DNA from: Acholoe squamosa
Lineage: Eukaryota > Annelida > Polychaeta > Phyllodocida > Polynoidae
Assembly: GCA_949317995.1 (NCBI GenBank)
Contig: OX439044.1
Coordinates: forward strand, 29,770,733-29,834,732
Direction: 5' to 3'
DNA: 64,000 nt
In this document: positions 12,060-24,744 of the stretch, piece after piece
How the letters are laid out: every line of letters starts with the position of its first letter
Numbering within the stretch: position 1 is the first letter of the stretch
Notes under the pieces: generated by a model
What the model saw: the letters and a program-made list of their open reading frames with translations, nothing else
The model's database searches: none
Told to the model about the DNA's origin: nothing
Made by a program: the position numbers and the translations under genes

Positions 12060-12290
12060 GAGACTTGCCATATACCACCAACTCACCTTTCTCTCAACTC
12101 GCATCTCAAAGCAACACTTCACAGCCAAATATCACAAACTCACCTTCTCTTCACATCATTCTCTTCTCAAACTTTCACAGCCAAATATCACAAACTCACC
12201 TTTCTTTCTACATCTCAAACCAACACTTCACAGCCATATTTCACAAACTTACTCTCCTCTTTACATCTCATTTCAACACCTCATAGCGTT
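12060..12290 (+). repeat. Degenerate tandem repeat (CACAGCCAAATATCACAAACTCAC)
   Basis: CACAGCCAAATATCACAAAC recurs three to four times with CT-rich linkers, at a period of about 55-60 bp. The 118-codon plus-strand open frame covering it is low-complexity. Confidence 0.65.
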
Positions 12291-12892
12291 GTAGCCCGGC
12301 ACTTTTTAAGATACACTTGCGTTCATGCGTCATTATGGGATGTTAATTGGCCCCTATAATTTATGAAAGGGTGGGAGTATATATAGTACCTTGTCAATCA
12401 AGCCATCTGGGAAAAGATAGAGATCTGCTGGCCTACCTTATAACTAGCATCGCGTACAAATTGTTGGCACTTTCTGCACGTAACTCACCTAAAAAGAAAA
12501 TATATAACATATTATTATAAAATCAACATAGACACAACATATCATCATGAAATCATCAAAAATACGTCTACAACTCAGCATTAGCAGCAATTTCAAATTT
12601 CTAGACTATTTACTACAGTAAAGTATACTTAACCAAACCTTTGAAAGCACGAAAATGTGGTTTGTGCATTCCAATGGAAAAAGAGTAGAAAATGGACCCA
12701 CAGATATAGCACATCATAATGGTATATGTTTATTCCATGTCACCATATATACCAGACACGAGAGCTCAAGGACACTCTGTCTTCATGGCTGACTTGCCAT
12801 ATCTATTGAGCTGCTCCCCTCTCTGTCTCTGTCCCTGTGAGCAAACATAAGTACCACAGGACCGTGTTGGAAACCAAATTAAAACAAACACT
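12291..12892. other. No gene seen
   Basis: AT-rich non-coding sequence without visible repeats. Confidence 0.5.
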
Positions 12893-13100
12893 GCCGCGTA
12901 ATGCCTTCATGCCCATGTTCCATTGTCGACATGACACACCAAAACCCTCGCGAGTCTACTCGCCAGTACTACATTGGTGTTATCTCGGCCCCTAAGGGAA
13001 TGCATCTAGCCCTTAGGGTTAGCATGGTTCATAGTTTTCCATGCATTATGACGACCAATAAGCATAATGCATTAAAGCACTATGCAGCCATTTAAGGGTA
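12893..13100. repeat. Copy of the GCATGATGCAT palindromic family
   Basis: Contains CGAGTCTACTCGCCAGTACT, GCATTATGACGACCAATAAG, CATAATGCATTAAAGC and ATTTAAGGGTAAAG. The order matches other members, and it sits about 300 bp from the large 77-bp array. Confidence 0.65.
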
Positions 13101-13400
13101 AAGCAAACAGTGCTGGGGTATAGGCTGAATGACAGAACCAGCAGCTGCAAAACAACAGCCACTCCCTCCGCCCTCCCATTGGGACCCATACACTAAGTAG
13201 TCATATTCATTACATTTCATACTTCAAAGGGAGATATCATTGACATTACACGGAGGCTATGTAAATTAAAGGATCATTTTCAAACCCTCAAAGCCGTAGG
13301 GATTAATACTTTGCAATATCATAGTTTTTTATATGATTATGATGATGATAACATAACAATACAATTTCAGTTTTCTTTTTCTCCGGATGGACTCTTTCAC

Positions 13401-15120
13401 TCAACAGGGCTGTATTCATGGACCCTGACAAAGAGTCAGGGTGTATGATTGCACTGAATGTAGTCATGGTGAGCTACTCAACAGGGCTGCATTCATGGAC
13501 CCTGACAAAGAGTCAGGGTGTAGAAATGCACTGAATGTAGTCATGGTGAGCTACTCAACAGGGCTGCATTCATGGACCCTGACAAAGAGTCAGGGTGTAG
13601 GAATGCACTGAATGTAGTCATGGTGAGCTACTCACCAGGGCAGCCATACACCCTGACAAGAGTCAGGGTGTATGAATGCACTGAATGTAGTCATGGCGAG
13701 TTACTCAACAGAGCTGCATCCATGCACCCTGACAAAGAGTCAGGGTGTATGAATGCACTGAATGTAGTCATGGTGAGCTACTCAACAGGGCTGCATTCAT
13801 GCACCCTGACAAAGAGTCAGGGTGTAGGAATGCACTGAATGTAGTCATGGTGAGCTACTCAACAGGGCTGCATTCATGCACCCTGACAAAGATTCAGGGT
13901 GTAGGAATGCACTGAATGTAGTCATGGTGAGCTACTCAACAGGGCTGCATTCATGGACCCTGACAAAGAGTCAGGGTGTGTGAATGCACTTAATGTAGTC
14001 ATGGCGAGTTACTCAACAGGGCTGCATTCATGCACCCTGACAAAGAGTCAGGGTGTAGGAATGCACTGAATGTAGTCATGGCGAGTTACTCAACAGGGCT
14101 GCATCCATGCACCCTGACAAAGAGTCAGAGTGTAGGAATGCACTGAATGTAGTCAAGTGAGCTACTCAACAGGGCTGCATTCATGCACCCTGACAAAGAG
14201 TCAGGGTGTAGGAATGCACTGAATATAGTCATGGTGAGTTACTCAACAGGGCTGCATTCATGCACCCTGACAAAGAGTCAGGGTGTATGAATGCACTGAA
14301 TATAGTCATAGTGAGTTACTCAACAGGGCTGCATCCATGCACCCTGACAAGAGTCAGAGTGTATGATGGACAACATGGTTCTAAAGACTCATTCAATTTT
14401 CATCATAATGTACCAATATTCTGCAGAGGAGCAACTCGTCCGTGCTGCAATTTAATTGCATCATCCTTGTCACTTGTACCTATAGAGGGGTACTAAAAAA
14501 AATTACTCCCGTCACTTTTGAGGAAGGATGGAGCATCTCATGTCACTGGGAAGTTTTGAAACTACCTCCGTCCGTCAATTCTGAAACTCCTGTGTTACCA
14601 ACATTAAATTTAACAGCCCCTGCTTCCCACCGTGCTGCTTCATGCCATCAGATGTCACTTTTTACGCATGTATGGGCACAACCTTGTGTAAACATAATGT
14701 ATGGATGCAGTGCTGGGGACTTAGCTATAAATGCATTCATGTATCATGGCATCAAAAGGACATGCATTAATGCATCATACTGATCCCCTGGGTGTGTATC
14801 AACCCCATTGGATCAGCGTGATGCATGAATGTAGTCATGGTGAGATACTCAACAGGGCTGCATTCATGCATCCTGACAAGAGTCAGAGTGTATGAATGGA
14901 CTTAATGTAGTCATGGTGAGCTACTCGCCAGGGCAACCATACGCCCTGACAAGAGTCAGGGTGTAAGACAAGAGTCAGGGTGTATGAATGCACTGAATGT
15001 AGTCATGGTGAGCTACTCCCCAGGGCAGCCATGCACCCTGACAAGAGTCAGGGTGTATGCATGCACTGAATGTAGTCATGGTGAGCTACTCGCCAGGGCA
15101 GCCATGCACCCTGACAACCA
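13401..15120 (+). repeat. 77-bp minisatellite, about 13 units plus a second block
   Basis: The unit begins ACTCAACAGGGCTGCATTCA, continues with the inverted pair CACCCTGAC/GTCAGGGTG, and ends TGTAGTCATGGTGAGCT. TCAACAGGG at 13401 and 13478 gives a 77-bp period. The main block ends near 14365; about 455 bp of unrelated or family-derived sequence follows, and related units resume from 14820 to 15120. Every unit can form a hairpin around CACCCTGACAAAGAGTCAGG. Open frames crossing units are artefacts. Confidence 0.9.
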
Positions 15121-15129
15121 ATGAGCATG

Positions 15130-15790
15130 ATGCATTCATACACTATTGGCGCTTGATCCCCGTCCAATCTCCGTCTTTGTGTATTTACCACTCATCTGCT
15201 GCTTTCCTTCCTTTCGGTTATATAGCAGTCTAGTATCATGGTATATCTAATATCTGTTTTTCTTCTTCTATAATATCTAACTCAGTATCTGCAGTTGTCC
15301 TAATGCACTTCTTGATGTTTCGGGAGGGCGTAGAAGTCATACCCCCCCCCCCGATCCTCACATCCTTTAGCTAAACTCTTCTCAATGAGAGCAGTGTTCA
15401 ATTCTAACTTGGATTTACTTTGAACACTTCAATTTTGAATTATTATAAAATGGTCTGGAGTATAAGTATTGTACCAAACTCTACCTGTTAGGTGTAAAAA
15501 TAAAGACACCCTACCGATGTACCCTTGGTCAGAGTCCTTCAGTGAGAAAATTTTAGACCTGGATGACAGCCTGCCCTGGGGAACGAGCATTGATCCAAGG
15601 TTGTCTCCGAGGAGGTGTTATCCCTCCAAGGCTCTCCATCAATACCCCTGTCATTATAGAAGGGAGCCATGCTGTTTAATTACATAGGCCGTGACTTAAT
15701 CTATCATCCAGTCTCTCATTATAGCACCCAGAATTAGGCCATGATTCTCGAACTCCCCCAGGACTGAACATGCTCACCAATTCAGATTCC
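15130..15790. other. No gene seen
   Basis: Non-coding; contains a C-run near 15343. No repeat or splice-supported frame is visible. Confidence 0.5.
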
Positions 15791-15791
15791 C

Positions 15792-16032
15792 AGTAGTCAG
15801 TGGTGACAACTTTAGGTCCTCAGGTTGACAATACCTAAAACAACGACCTTAGGTGGTCAAAATGACACTTTAGGTCGTCAACCTGATGACCTTGACGACT
15901 GTATTGTCAGTATTGTCATACTGACGACTTAGGTCGTCAGGATGACGACCTAGGGGTGTCATTTTGACCACCTAAGGTAGTTGTTTTAGGTGTCGTCAAC
16001 CTGAGGACCTAAAGTCATCACCACTGACTAGT
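15792..16032. mobile_element. Fold-back (palindromic) element, ~100-bp arms
   Basis: The left end reads AGTAGTCAGTGGTGACAAC and the reverse complement of the right end ACTAGTCAGTGGTGATGAC. Pairing continues inward through TTTAGGTCCTCAGGTTGAC, CCTAAAACAAC and CCTTAGGTGGTCAAAATGAC. Nearly the whole 241 bp is one inverted repeat with scattered mismatches. The centre has repeated TTAGGTCGTC words. It has no coding capacity, so it is probably a MITE or fold-back transposon. Confidence 0.85.
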
Positions 16033-17965
16033 TTCGGATCTTCAGTGTAAGCGAGAGGGTGTGCTTTTGTGTCCCGGGTTTTGTCTATGGACTGAAATGG
16101 GAGATGATACGCATATAAAATCTCTAAACTATATGTACAAAACGAATATTGTCCAATTGCTTTAATAGGGTTATTTACATGCAGAATTCCCAGTGAGATA
16201 ATTACCAACATAAGAAAAAAGGATAAAAACTATACCCATATACATCTTTGTATTCAGGAATGACCTCATCAACCCATTTATCATAACGTTTGAAATGATC
16301 ACACCTTCTAACAACGGATGTTGACATATAGTGTTGATACTCAATGCTAAAATAACTGACATCCAATCTTAATTTCCAATTAACAGGTAAATAATACGTG
16401 GTATTCAAGACCAACATTAAATATTGAGAGCCAATATCAATTATAAGATACAATGACCTTTTCCCATTCTATAAACCAGTTCGTATCTCCCTCTCCCACC
16501 CTTAATACCCAATTGACAATTCCCATATCCATTGATGCTTTCGAGGGCAAAATGTATGAAACACATTTCCCATACCGTGTGTAAAGCTATGTGCCTGGCT
16601 TCATAATAGTGAATATATATCCAAAGAGATTCCACTCTATCATCATAATCCATAAACCCATATACCCTTACAGTGCCTATACCAGAGTGTCATGAAAGTG
16701 TGACTATTGCTTACTACTACTGCCTAAGTACACATTCAACTAGCCTTTAATTATCGTCCATGGGAGGCTGGTGCCTGCTTCTGCTGCCCAGCCAGCTGTG
16801 TTTATATCCAGGTTCCCACCTTCTCTGGTTCCTGGGCCAACTGACATCGAATAACTCAGGCAACCACAAAAGCAGGGACACACCATGAGTCAGGGGTTGA
16901 CAAATCAGATTGCAGCTAGCCTCTGTGTCTGCAAAAAAAGGTGTGTCCAGGAGATGTAATGGTATGTGCCTAGCTTCAACTGGGTACAACTTTTAAAACT
17001 CGTTTGTGTTCTGGGCACTACGGCTATAGACACAGGAATGCAATTACACGGGGAATTCAATGACGCATGTGGGTTAAAAGCATTCCCCACTGTGCATTTA
17101 TTTGGAATTTTACTAAATGGTGGCCTAGATTTCTAACTGGTACGTACTTCTGGAATCTCTAGATTAGCAGATACCAGCGGTAATACATCCAACCACAGGA
17201 GTACAGCGTGTCTCCCACTGCCTGTCCCCACATATCCACGGAAACGAAATTAACCCACTGGTGGCAGGCTCTTTCAGTTGGCGTCTGGATTAGGACATAG
17301 GAGAATTAGGGCCTAAGGCAGCTAGCAAGCTCAATCAATATTTGCAAATTTGTGGCTAGGCCCTAGGTTAAATTGGAAATTGAGAAAGTTGCCAAGTTTA
17401 CAGCAGGTTTCTCTGCAGGTTTAAAAGACATGAAACACTTAACATCCATGCTAAGAGATATAAGCAATTGGCTTGTAATTTTATAGGCTATAATTTTCTT
17501 GTTCAATGACTAAAATATTCTTAAAGAGCCATACCCCAGTATTGGGACATGTGACATTGGCAGCTTGAATATAGATATCAGTGGCCTGCCGTCCCCATTG
17601 CAGTGTCAGAACTTGGATTTGCATGATAAGGTGGCTAGTGTTTCGGTGGCTGTGAACTTTTGAAGAGGAGACGGATGGGAAGCAGAGGTCTGGGTGTATG
17701 GTTTACTGATGTATTTGTGTGTATTGCCGGATTGGAATGCAGTCAATTTGGGCTGTGGGGAGGGTATGTTCTTTGATGAGTTTGGCAGTTCTGGATGGAC
17801 TCGGAAATGTTTGATCTCTGAGTTCTATCACGAGACGCGAGGGAGCAGAGGTACCATTTGACGGGAGAATGCACACAGGGCAGTGCTGGTTGTAGATAAA
17901 GAAAGCTCCAAATAGCCAGTGTGACTGCAACATATTGGTGCATCTATAGGCTATAGGTTATTCGC
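16033..17965. other. No gene seen
   Basis: Mixed AT-rich non-coding sequence. Several open frames of 60-80 codons occur on the minus strand, but none shows a recognisable domain or linked splice sites. Confidence 0.45.
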
Positions 17966-17969
17966 TGGG

Positions 17970-18450
17970 TTTTGGACAACATCGGTGATGGTCGTTGGGC
18001 TTTGGGTCCAATTCCCATTAGGACCTGGATTTTGGATCCTTTGCTGCATACGTTGGTCTTCACGTTCATTGCTGATCTGGCTTCAGACCTAATAGATTAG
18101 GCCTTTGGTCTTTTGACCCCATTGGCGTAGGTCATCGGGCTTTGAACCCTCTTTGTATAGGTCATTGGGCTTTGACCATTTGTCTTGGGCGCAGGGCTTT
18201 GCAATCTGTTGGTGTTGGCCTGTGGGATTTGGACCGCATTGGTCACTTTGGTGTTGTTGGCTATTGAACCCATTGATGTTGGTCATTGGACCCATTTGGG
18301 ATTTGGTGTTGGTCAATGAGCTTTAAAACCCAATTGCTATAGTCATTTGACTTCGGGTCCAACTGATATTGCCCATATGGACTTTGACAAAAATTGCTAC
18401 TCGCCATTAGACAGTGTGTCCCGTCGTTATTGAGCACCTGACTATGGGCC
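17970..18450 (+). repeat. Highly degenerate repeat (GGTCATTGGGCTTTGACCC)
   Basis: Variants of TNGGTCATTGGGCTTTGRACCC recur about ten times at irregular 35-45 bp intervals. The units are much diverged, so the array is old. Confidence 0.55.
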
Positions 18451-19525
18451 CATCAGTGTTGGAATCTGAGACTGGATTCATATACCTACTATGAATAACC
18501 AGTCCTCAGGTGTACACGGTTCATACCACTGTGAATATTTATTACTTGCACCGTAAAAAATAACTGTTGAATCTCCCAGGGATCCTCGTAAAACGGAACA
18601 GTGGACCACTGTTGTTGAAAAGCATTGCACCTGTGTAGTTTTACAAGACCTCGCAGGTGGCAGTACAGTGGTACACAGATGTACAAGGAACCTCTGTGGA
18701 AATAAAGATGGATTTCTGGCAACTTTGGAATGAGGAATGTGCCATTATTTCGAAGACATTTTTTTACAGTGTACGGATATATCAAGATGGCTAGCTATCC
18801 CTAAATGGGTCTACAAATGAAAGCCAATAAGTATTTATTCTACATGCTGTCTCTAGCTATGTTGCTCAGCATACATCATATAGATCAGACTGTGAGTGGT
18901 CAGTGACTGAAGGGTTTGACAGTGCATGTATATGAAGGGTTGTTTATGGAGGGGCTTAGCCGTGGGGTATGGGAACTCAGGCCTACTGCCTCATAACTAG
19001 ACGTAACGACAAATTAGCAGCCTGGTGCCCATTCATGTAGCTACCTCCTGGGACCAAGAGGTATTTGTGTAATCGTGCATCCCATTGGCAGGCCTGGAGT
19101 GGCACTGCAGCTCTTCAAGGCCTCTAGGTTGTGGGTCTGAAGCAGCTATTATGTACTTGAGAAACTCGTGTATAATCCGGACCCACATATTGATAATTAG
19201 CTTTTAATGTTGTCTGCTTCAGGGTGTGGCTAAATTAAAAGATGAAGTTCCACACCATTGAATTCATATTTACTTCATTATTTCTTGTAGCCAAATGGTA
19301 TCACATAAAATAGGCCTAATGTAAAGAGCTCTCCTACAACATATCGTCGCCTTATACACGGTTGTAACTGACATTTTGATAAAATTCAGTTTTCTTCTGT
19401 TTTAACATCTCTTGAAACGTATCTACCTTCTATGAAAGTATTGAAGCTCTGTATAAGATGTACATTTTAAGGTAGGGAAAGGAGTGTAACGCCTCATAGT
19501 TCCTGTTTTATGTTGCAGGTGTATG
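18451..19525. other. No gene seen
   Basis: Non-coding; no repeat or coding signal recognised. Confidence 0.45.
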
Positions 19526-19711
19526 TGAGTGAGTGAGTAATAGATGTTTAACGCCATTTCGACAACTAAGGTCATATTCATGGCGAGAGCTACATTACAC
19601 AATTCGTAGAGGAATGTGTCAGTGCCCGCGCATATGTGCACCACACACATCCTGAGGGGATAGCAAAGAGAAGATACAGACCCTTTTAAGTGGGCTAGGG
19701 AAGCCCGCAGG
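19526..19711 (+). repeat. Dispersed repeat, copy B (family with AGTGGGCTAGGGAAGCCC end)
   Basis: The most complete copy. It starts with GTGAGTGAGTGAGTAATAG, continues TTTAACGCCATTTCGACAAC and GTGCACCACACACATCC, and ends AGTGGGCTAGGGAAGCCC. The same family occurs at 1121 and 38586. Confidence 0.8.
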
Positions 19712-20648
19712 TGTATGTAGGTCTACCATATGGATCCTGTCTTTAATATAGATATTGTCTGTGGTTCATGTCTATGTGCAGATATAGTAATTAGATCCTA
19801 GGACCAACTACCTTTCCCATTGAAGACCAGTGAGAGGGTTTCCAAGGCCTCAATGCACTAGGCTTGTGTCAACTGTGTGCTACACTTCTTTTGTCTCTCC
19901 TGCAAAATTTGAAATATGCAGACACAACCTTGTTGCATGCAGTGAGGCAACATATGTAACAGCTCAGCAATATTACTGACATGTGGTCTGAGGCATGCCT
20001 AAATAGATCACAAGACACACAAGTTTGTGAAAATGATCAAAAATGCCAGTGCTGTCATTACACAATATCCAGGGGTTGTCAAGCTCTTGATGCATTAATA
20101 CCAAAGGGAAGGATGCCCACTTACCACACCAGTAAGGTGTACCAAAACTCTAGCCTAGCGTCACAAAAATCCACAATTCTATGTAAGATTATTGTATTTC
20201 TGACATTCCCAATGTTAATGCCTCTCATGATTCATACAATTTGTCATTTGGGAAGCCATGAGTGACTTGACAACTGTAACAGCCCATTGGGTACGCCTGT
20301 CAAACCCATATTACTATGATCAGGCATGATATAATGGCAATTTCACAGTGCTTGAGGATGGGAATTATATGAAAGCTAGCAATCCATTCACACCATAAAT
20401 AATGCATGAATTGACAGTTGTAATATTTGGTAAAGCAAACACATACTTTTTTTTACTTATATCTACAACATACTTCAGTATACTTAATGAGGATATATGG
20501 GTGTGTTTCCCTGATTAATGCATCGAATGTATCAAATGCACAGAGAGAGTGCAGCATAATCATTTTGATCCCATTCAGAATGAAGTTCAATTGCTTCAAA
20601 ATCTCTAGGCATCTAAAAGAAATACGTGGTGCCTGCTAAAATAAGTGT
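19712..20648. other. No gene seen
   Basis: Non-coding sequence up to the left end of the putative transposon at 20649. Confidence 0.45.
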
Positions 20649-21394
20649 TTAGGGTAAAGGCACCCATTTCGGACGCTCCTGGACATATAAGAGGTGACCA
20701 TTTTTAGTGCTCAAATCTTGTCCCTTATAACTTTTTGAATTCCACTTTCTATTACACCAGTTGATACATGATACTTGACCATCAATACCTATAAAGAGGT
20801 TTTGATGAATCTCTCCAATACATATGGATAAATGAAGTGTACATATCTTGTTTTCAAAACATCAAATTGTACCTCAAGTCAGACAGCTCATGCCAGACAT
20901 GACCCTACAGTTGGACACCATGTTATCTCATTGATATAGACCCAATGGTTCACTATGATATGAAATATGCTATAAAGGCATATAACACACACCACTAGGG
21001 TATCTAAGCTAATACAATATTCCTCTCCAGGATGCTCTCAGATGTTTGATTTTGCATGACTGTAATTGGGCAGTCTGCAGACTCAGATAAACGTGACTTC
21101 CATGGGTACACAGAGTAGTGATCAGATCTAACCACTGCTAACTGTTAAGAATAGGTTAAACCAAGCACAGACTAGATATGCATGGCTAGGAGTAAATATA
21201 TGTCATAAAGCATTCTCTATATGACCAAATATCCATTGTTAATTCAAAGAAATCATAATACTAGGAGGCGTGTATTAAATTTTGATGGATTAAGGAAATC
21301 AGTTAAGCATGGCATAGCCGTGGTGATTTATTTTGTCATGGTTAATCATAAGCTTAAAGTGTGCATCAATGTAGCAGGTCACCCATAAAGGGTT

Positions 21395-21845
21395 AACTGT
21401 GTATTAATGCATCATGCCATCTATAAAGTTTTAAGTGTGCATCAAAGCATCATGCCATCCCTAAAGGATTACGTGTGCATCAATGCATCATGCCATCTAT
21501 AAAGGGTTAAGTGTGCATCATGCCATCTATAAAGGGTTAAGTGTGCATCAATGCATCATGCCATCTATAAAGTTTTAAGTGTGCATCAATGCATCATGCT
21601 ATCCAAGGGTTAAGTGTGCATCAATGCATCATGCCATCTATAAAGGTTTCAGTGTGCATCAAAGCATCATGCCATATATAAAGGGTTACATGTGCATCAA
21701 TGCATCATGCCATCCAAAAAAGGGTTAAGTGTCCATCAATGCATCATGTCATATATAAAGGGTTAAGTGTGCATCAATGCACCATGCCATCTATAAAGGG
21801 TTAAGTGTGCATCAATGCATCATGCCATCTATAAAGGACGACATT
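21395..21845 (+). repeat. 38-bp tandem repeat, about 12 units
   Basis: The unit joins AAGTGTGCATCAATGCATCA and TGCCATCTATAAAGGGTT at a 38-bp period, with one unit shortened near 21510. GCATCAATGCATCATGCC plus AAAGGGTTAA is the end motif of the dispersed palindromic family, so the array appears derived from it. Sequence at 21845-21930 continues as an ordinary family copy. Confidence 0.85.
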
Positions 21846-21934
21846 AGATCATGAATGTAGTAGGATTATGCATGATGCACAAATGCAGCCCTGCTGAGTA
21901 GACTACCACACTGCATTGGTGCATCATGACGACA

Positions 21935-22490
21935 TTAGAACAACATAGAGGGTCTTATTGAGCCTGCAGGGGGTCGTGTACTGTGTAGTTATAGTTAGGA
22001 CTACATGCAGGTGACTGAAGACATTAGCTAACCAAGCAGAACGGAGTGATCACGGTGCCTACCATAATTATGTATCAGTGCCCACACTGCACAACTGTAC
22101 AAATATAACCATGAGGTCGTCCTCATGTACCATAAGTATAGCTGCATAGGTGAGTAAGACTTAGGGCATCTCTACCAGCGTTCTCATGGTTGACACTGAC
22201 AGGGCTGAGTGTCTGTCACAGCTGACCACACACCTAATGGGCTGGCATGTTTGCCAGGCTGCAATCATCCACACTGAGACCACAGAGGGAAAATGGATTG
22301 CACTGCTATATTTGGAGGTATGTTTGGAGCCAAGGGTAAGGAGGGCAGTGCCACTTGTCTCGGCCAGATCTAATCCACGGGCATAAAGTAGTAAGGCCAG
22401 TAAACAGCCTATGCTAGAATCTATGGGTTCTGTGTGCTGGCCCCAGACATATTACCTATTAAGTTACTGTCCGTGCCTAGGATTTCAGTA
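21935..22490. other. No gene seen
   Basis: Contains a 66-codon plus-strand open frame (22186-22386) without homology I recognise. Confidence 0.4.
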
Positions 22491-22673
22491 GATGAGCTAT
22501 TGGTCAAAATTTCAACCCTTAGCTATAGATGTAAATGATTTATTTTCATACATGAAAATAAATCTATAATTGTGTCCAGGAGATGAGCTATTGGTCAAAA
22601 TTTCAACCCTTAGCTATAGATGTAAATGATTTATTTTCATACATGAAAATAAATCTATAATTGTGTCCAGGAG
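22491..22673 (+). repeat. Two-copy tandem duplication (~92 bp) with hairpin core
   Basis: Two essentially identical copies start GATGAGCTATTGGTCAAAAT and end TTGTGTCCAGGAGA. Each contains the palindrome TTTATTTTCATACATGAAAA. The identity implies recent duplication. Confidence 0.9.
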
Positions 22674-22779
22674 AGGGTATAATTAGTGTCCGAATGTAGG
22701 GGTAATCTGAAGGCAATATAAGAATAACTCCCACAATGTAATGTGAGGGATTTATTCAGGTTTACTGTCAAATTATCAG

Positions 22780-22783
<4 letters not shown>

Positions 22784-22868
<85 letters not shown>
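22784..22868. repeat. (TA)n microsatellite
   Basis: About 42 uninterrupted TA dinucleotides. The IY-repeat open frame on the minus strand is an artefact of it. Confidence 0.98.
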
Positions 22869-22870
<2 letters not shown>

Positions 22871-23175
22871 CCATTGCTGTGTATAGGAAGTCGATGAACA
22901 TGAAGGTCAAGACACAAGAGATTGACAAATCAAACCAGGTTTTGCATTCACTTACCATTCTTCATGATGAGAATATAACAAAAACACCCTTGGTTCACAC
23001 AAATATATGAGCATGTATAAAGGGACTTATATTTTGTATGTTGCAATTGTTTGAGAGTAGGATAGATGAATTTTCATTTCTGTGATACATAAAATCTTCA
23101 CATTGATTATGTAATTAAATCCAAAAGGTGTCCGACTGTAGGTGTCTGTCCGACTCAGGGTGCCTCTACCCTAAG

Positions 23176-23660
23176 TGAGAAAACAGTTCGACCTAGAGAA
23201 AAATGCTTGAGAAATATTGACATTATAATCTATCATATAAAATCCCCATCTATAAGTCTACCCCCTCTTTGGGAAAAAATCGACTTAATATGAAAAAAGA
23301 TGCAAATAAAGAATCAACTTATAGCCAGGGTTTTACGGTATGTAGGTCACCAGTGCTGGAGAACATTTATCTATAATTAATCGGTAGTCAAATTAAGCTG
23401 TGGGCAGAAACCCTCTATCCCACGGCCTCAAGGGTTGAATCCAGGGGTCCTGGATAATATCATTTCTCTAGGTTTTCCTCATTTTATACCATAGAATGCA
23501 ATATCTGACATGGCCCTTCGCTCCCCACATTTTGTACTTTGGTCAACCTCTTTTAAAGCTGAGGAGCTGGTGTGAAAACACCTTCATCTTGACCTTGGGG
23601 CAATGGCTACTTATATGTGAGTATATAAAGTTGTAATGTTAGAGGTTCTGATACCTGACA
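23176..23660 (+). repeat. ~490-bp duplicated segment, copy 1
   Basis: Matches 25623-26120 closely. Shared words include GAGAAAACAGTTCGACC, CCAGTGCTGGAGAACATTTA, GTCCTGGATAATATC and TATAAAGTTGTAATGTTAGAG. It starts with the right part of the MITE seen whole at 25570 and ends with a single unit of the minisatellite that is expanded only in copy 2. Confidence 0.9.
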
Positions 23661-23710
23661 GAATACACTATAATTTTGCACTTGGAAATTCACATATACA
23701 TATGGAAGTA

Positions 23711-23828
23711 ATATATGATGAATAGACTTGCACTTGTTGGCTTTAGGGGGTGATATAAGCATGAGCCGAAGGCGAATGCTTATATGAAACCCATGAAGCC
23801 AACAAGTGCAAGTCTATTCATTATATAT
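23711..23828. repeat. Hairpin with 33-bp arms
   Basis: The left arm 23711-23743 and right arm 23796-23828 pair at 32 of 33 positions, with core GACTTGCACTTGTTGGCTT. The loop has a smaller inverted pair GATATAAGCAT/ATGCTTATAT, so about 118 bp can fold almost completely. The right arm runs into the terminal repeat of the next element. Confidence 0.9.
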
Positions 23829-24420
23829 TGCGCTTATAACACGGTTTCCACCATTAATTCTAAGTATTTACCTTTAAAATAGATAGAATCCATACATTTC
23901 TTTTGCGAGTCGACAAGACGGCCCTCCGCCATCTTGGTTTCATGTTAACGTATGGTTAAGCTGGCAACCTCCTCCACCTCCCATTCTCGTAGGTCTACTA
24001 CTGCGAATACGTCGAGACAGAGCTGCCCAAGTCTAAAATATAATCCATTCTGTACACACCAGGCGGTGGCACCTGTAGTATTGACAGAATGGCGAACACG
24101 CACAGTCAGTCGCCCGGTTCGAATCTTTATGATTTTTTTATGTTAAATTCAGCCATAATATCAAGTAATCTACCCGACAGGGAGTTAGAATGAGGTTTCA
24201 ACTATGTTATGACCAAAGCATTTCGCTAGATTTGGTACATAAGCTTCAAAAATGGAGGATTTACTTTCGTGTCAACTCGTTGTCAAGGTAGGATTAAATA
24301 TGTCTGCTCCGCTGCGTGTCTGCTGTCAATTTTGGGTTCTTATATCGCTAGATATCAGAACTCGTATTATCCATTTTACGCACTGAAAACTCGCTAACCG
24401 TGTTATAAACCGCAATATTG
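23824..24420. mobile_element. TIR element with ATATTGCG...TTATAACACGG ends
   Basis: The left end is ATATTGCGCTTATAACACGG; the reverse complement of the right end is ATATTGCGGTTTATAACACG. The roughly 595-bp interior has no transposase frame. A B-box-like GGTTCGAATC at about 24116 hints at a tRNA-derived fragment inside. It is probably a MITE. Confidence 0.6.
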
Positions 24421-24744
24421 CATAAGTGCCAGTTTATAATCTATAAGTACTGGTCTTGTACAACGGGGAGAGAAGGGTACTGAAATATAATATATTAGGC
24501 CTGGGCCACTTAGTGATGACAATATGGTAGAGATATATACTGAGAATACTGAGGTTTAATAATAGGTTTGATACATGCTAATCAGTAGATCTATGTGAGT
24601 AAATATATAGGCCTACAAACGGAATCCTGGCTTTTCCAGACCTGAATTTCACCCGGCCTATCGATCCTATAGCCCACCCACTCAAATCTATATAAACATC
24701 CCCCCTCTCCAATAATGATACAATATATTGTATTCATAACCCTT

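Larger units (their letters stand above)
20649..23173. mobile_element. Putative 2.5-kb non-autonomous DNA transposon
   Basis: The left end reads TTAGGGTAAAGGCACCC(N5)CGGAC and the reverse complement of the right end TTAGGGTAGAGGCACCC(N5)CGGAC, about 21 of 26 positions identical. The right boundary coincides with the point where the duplicated segment at 23176 loses similarity to its second copy, which supports a real element edge. The interior has no transposase frame; it holds a 38-bp array, a family copy, a duplication and a TA repeat. No target-site duplication was found. Confidence 0.45.

Noticed and set aside
22776..22958. Open frame with an IY dipeptide run
   Set aside because: Translation of a (TA)n microsatellite.
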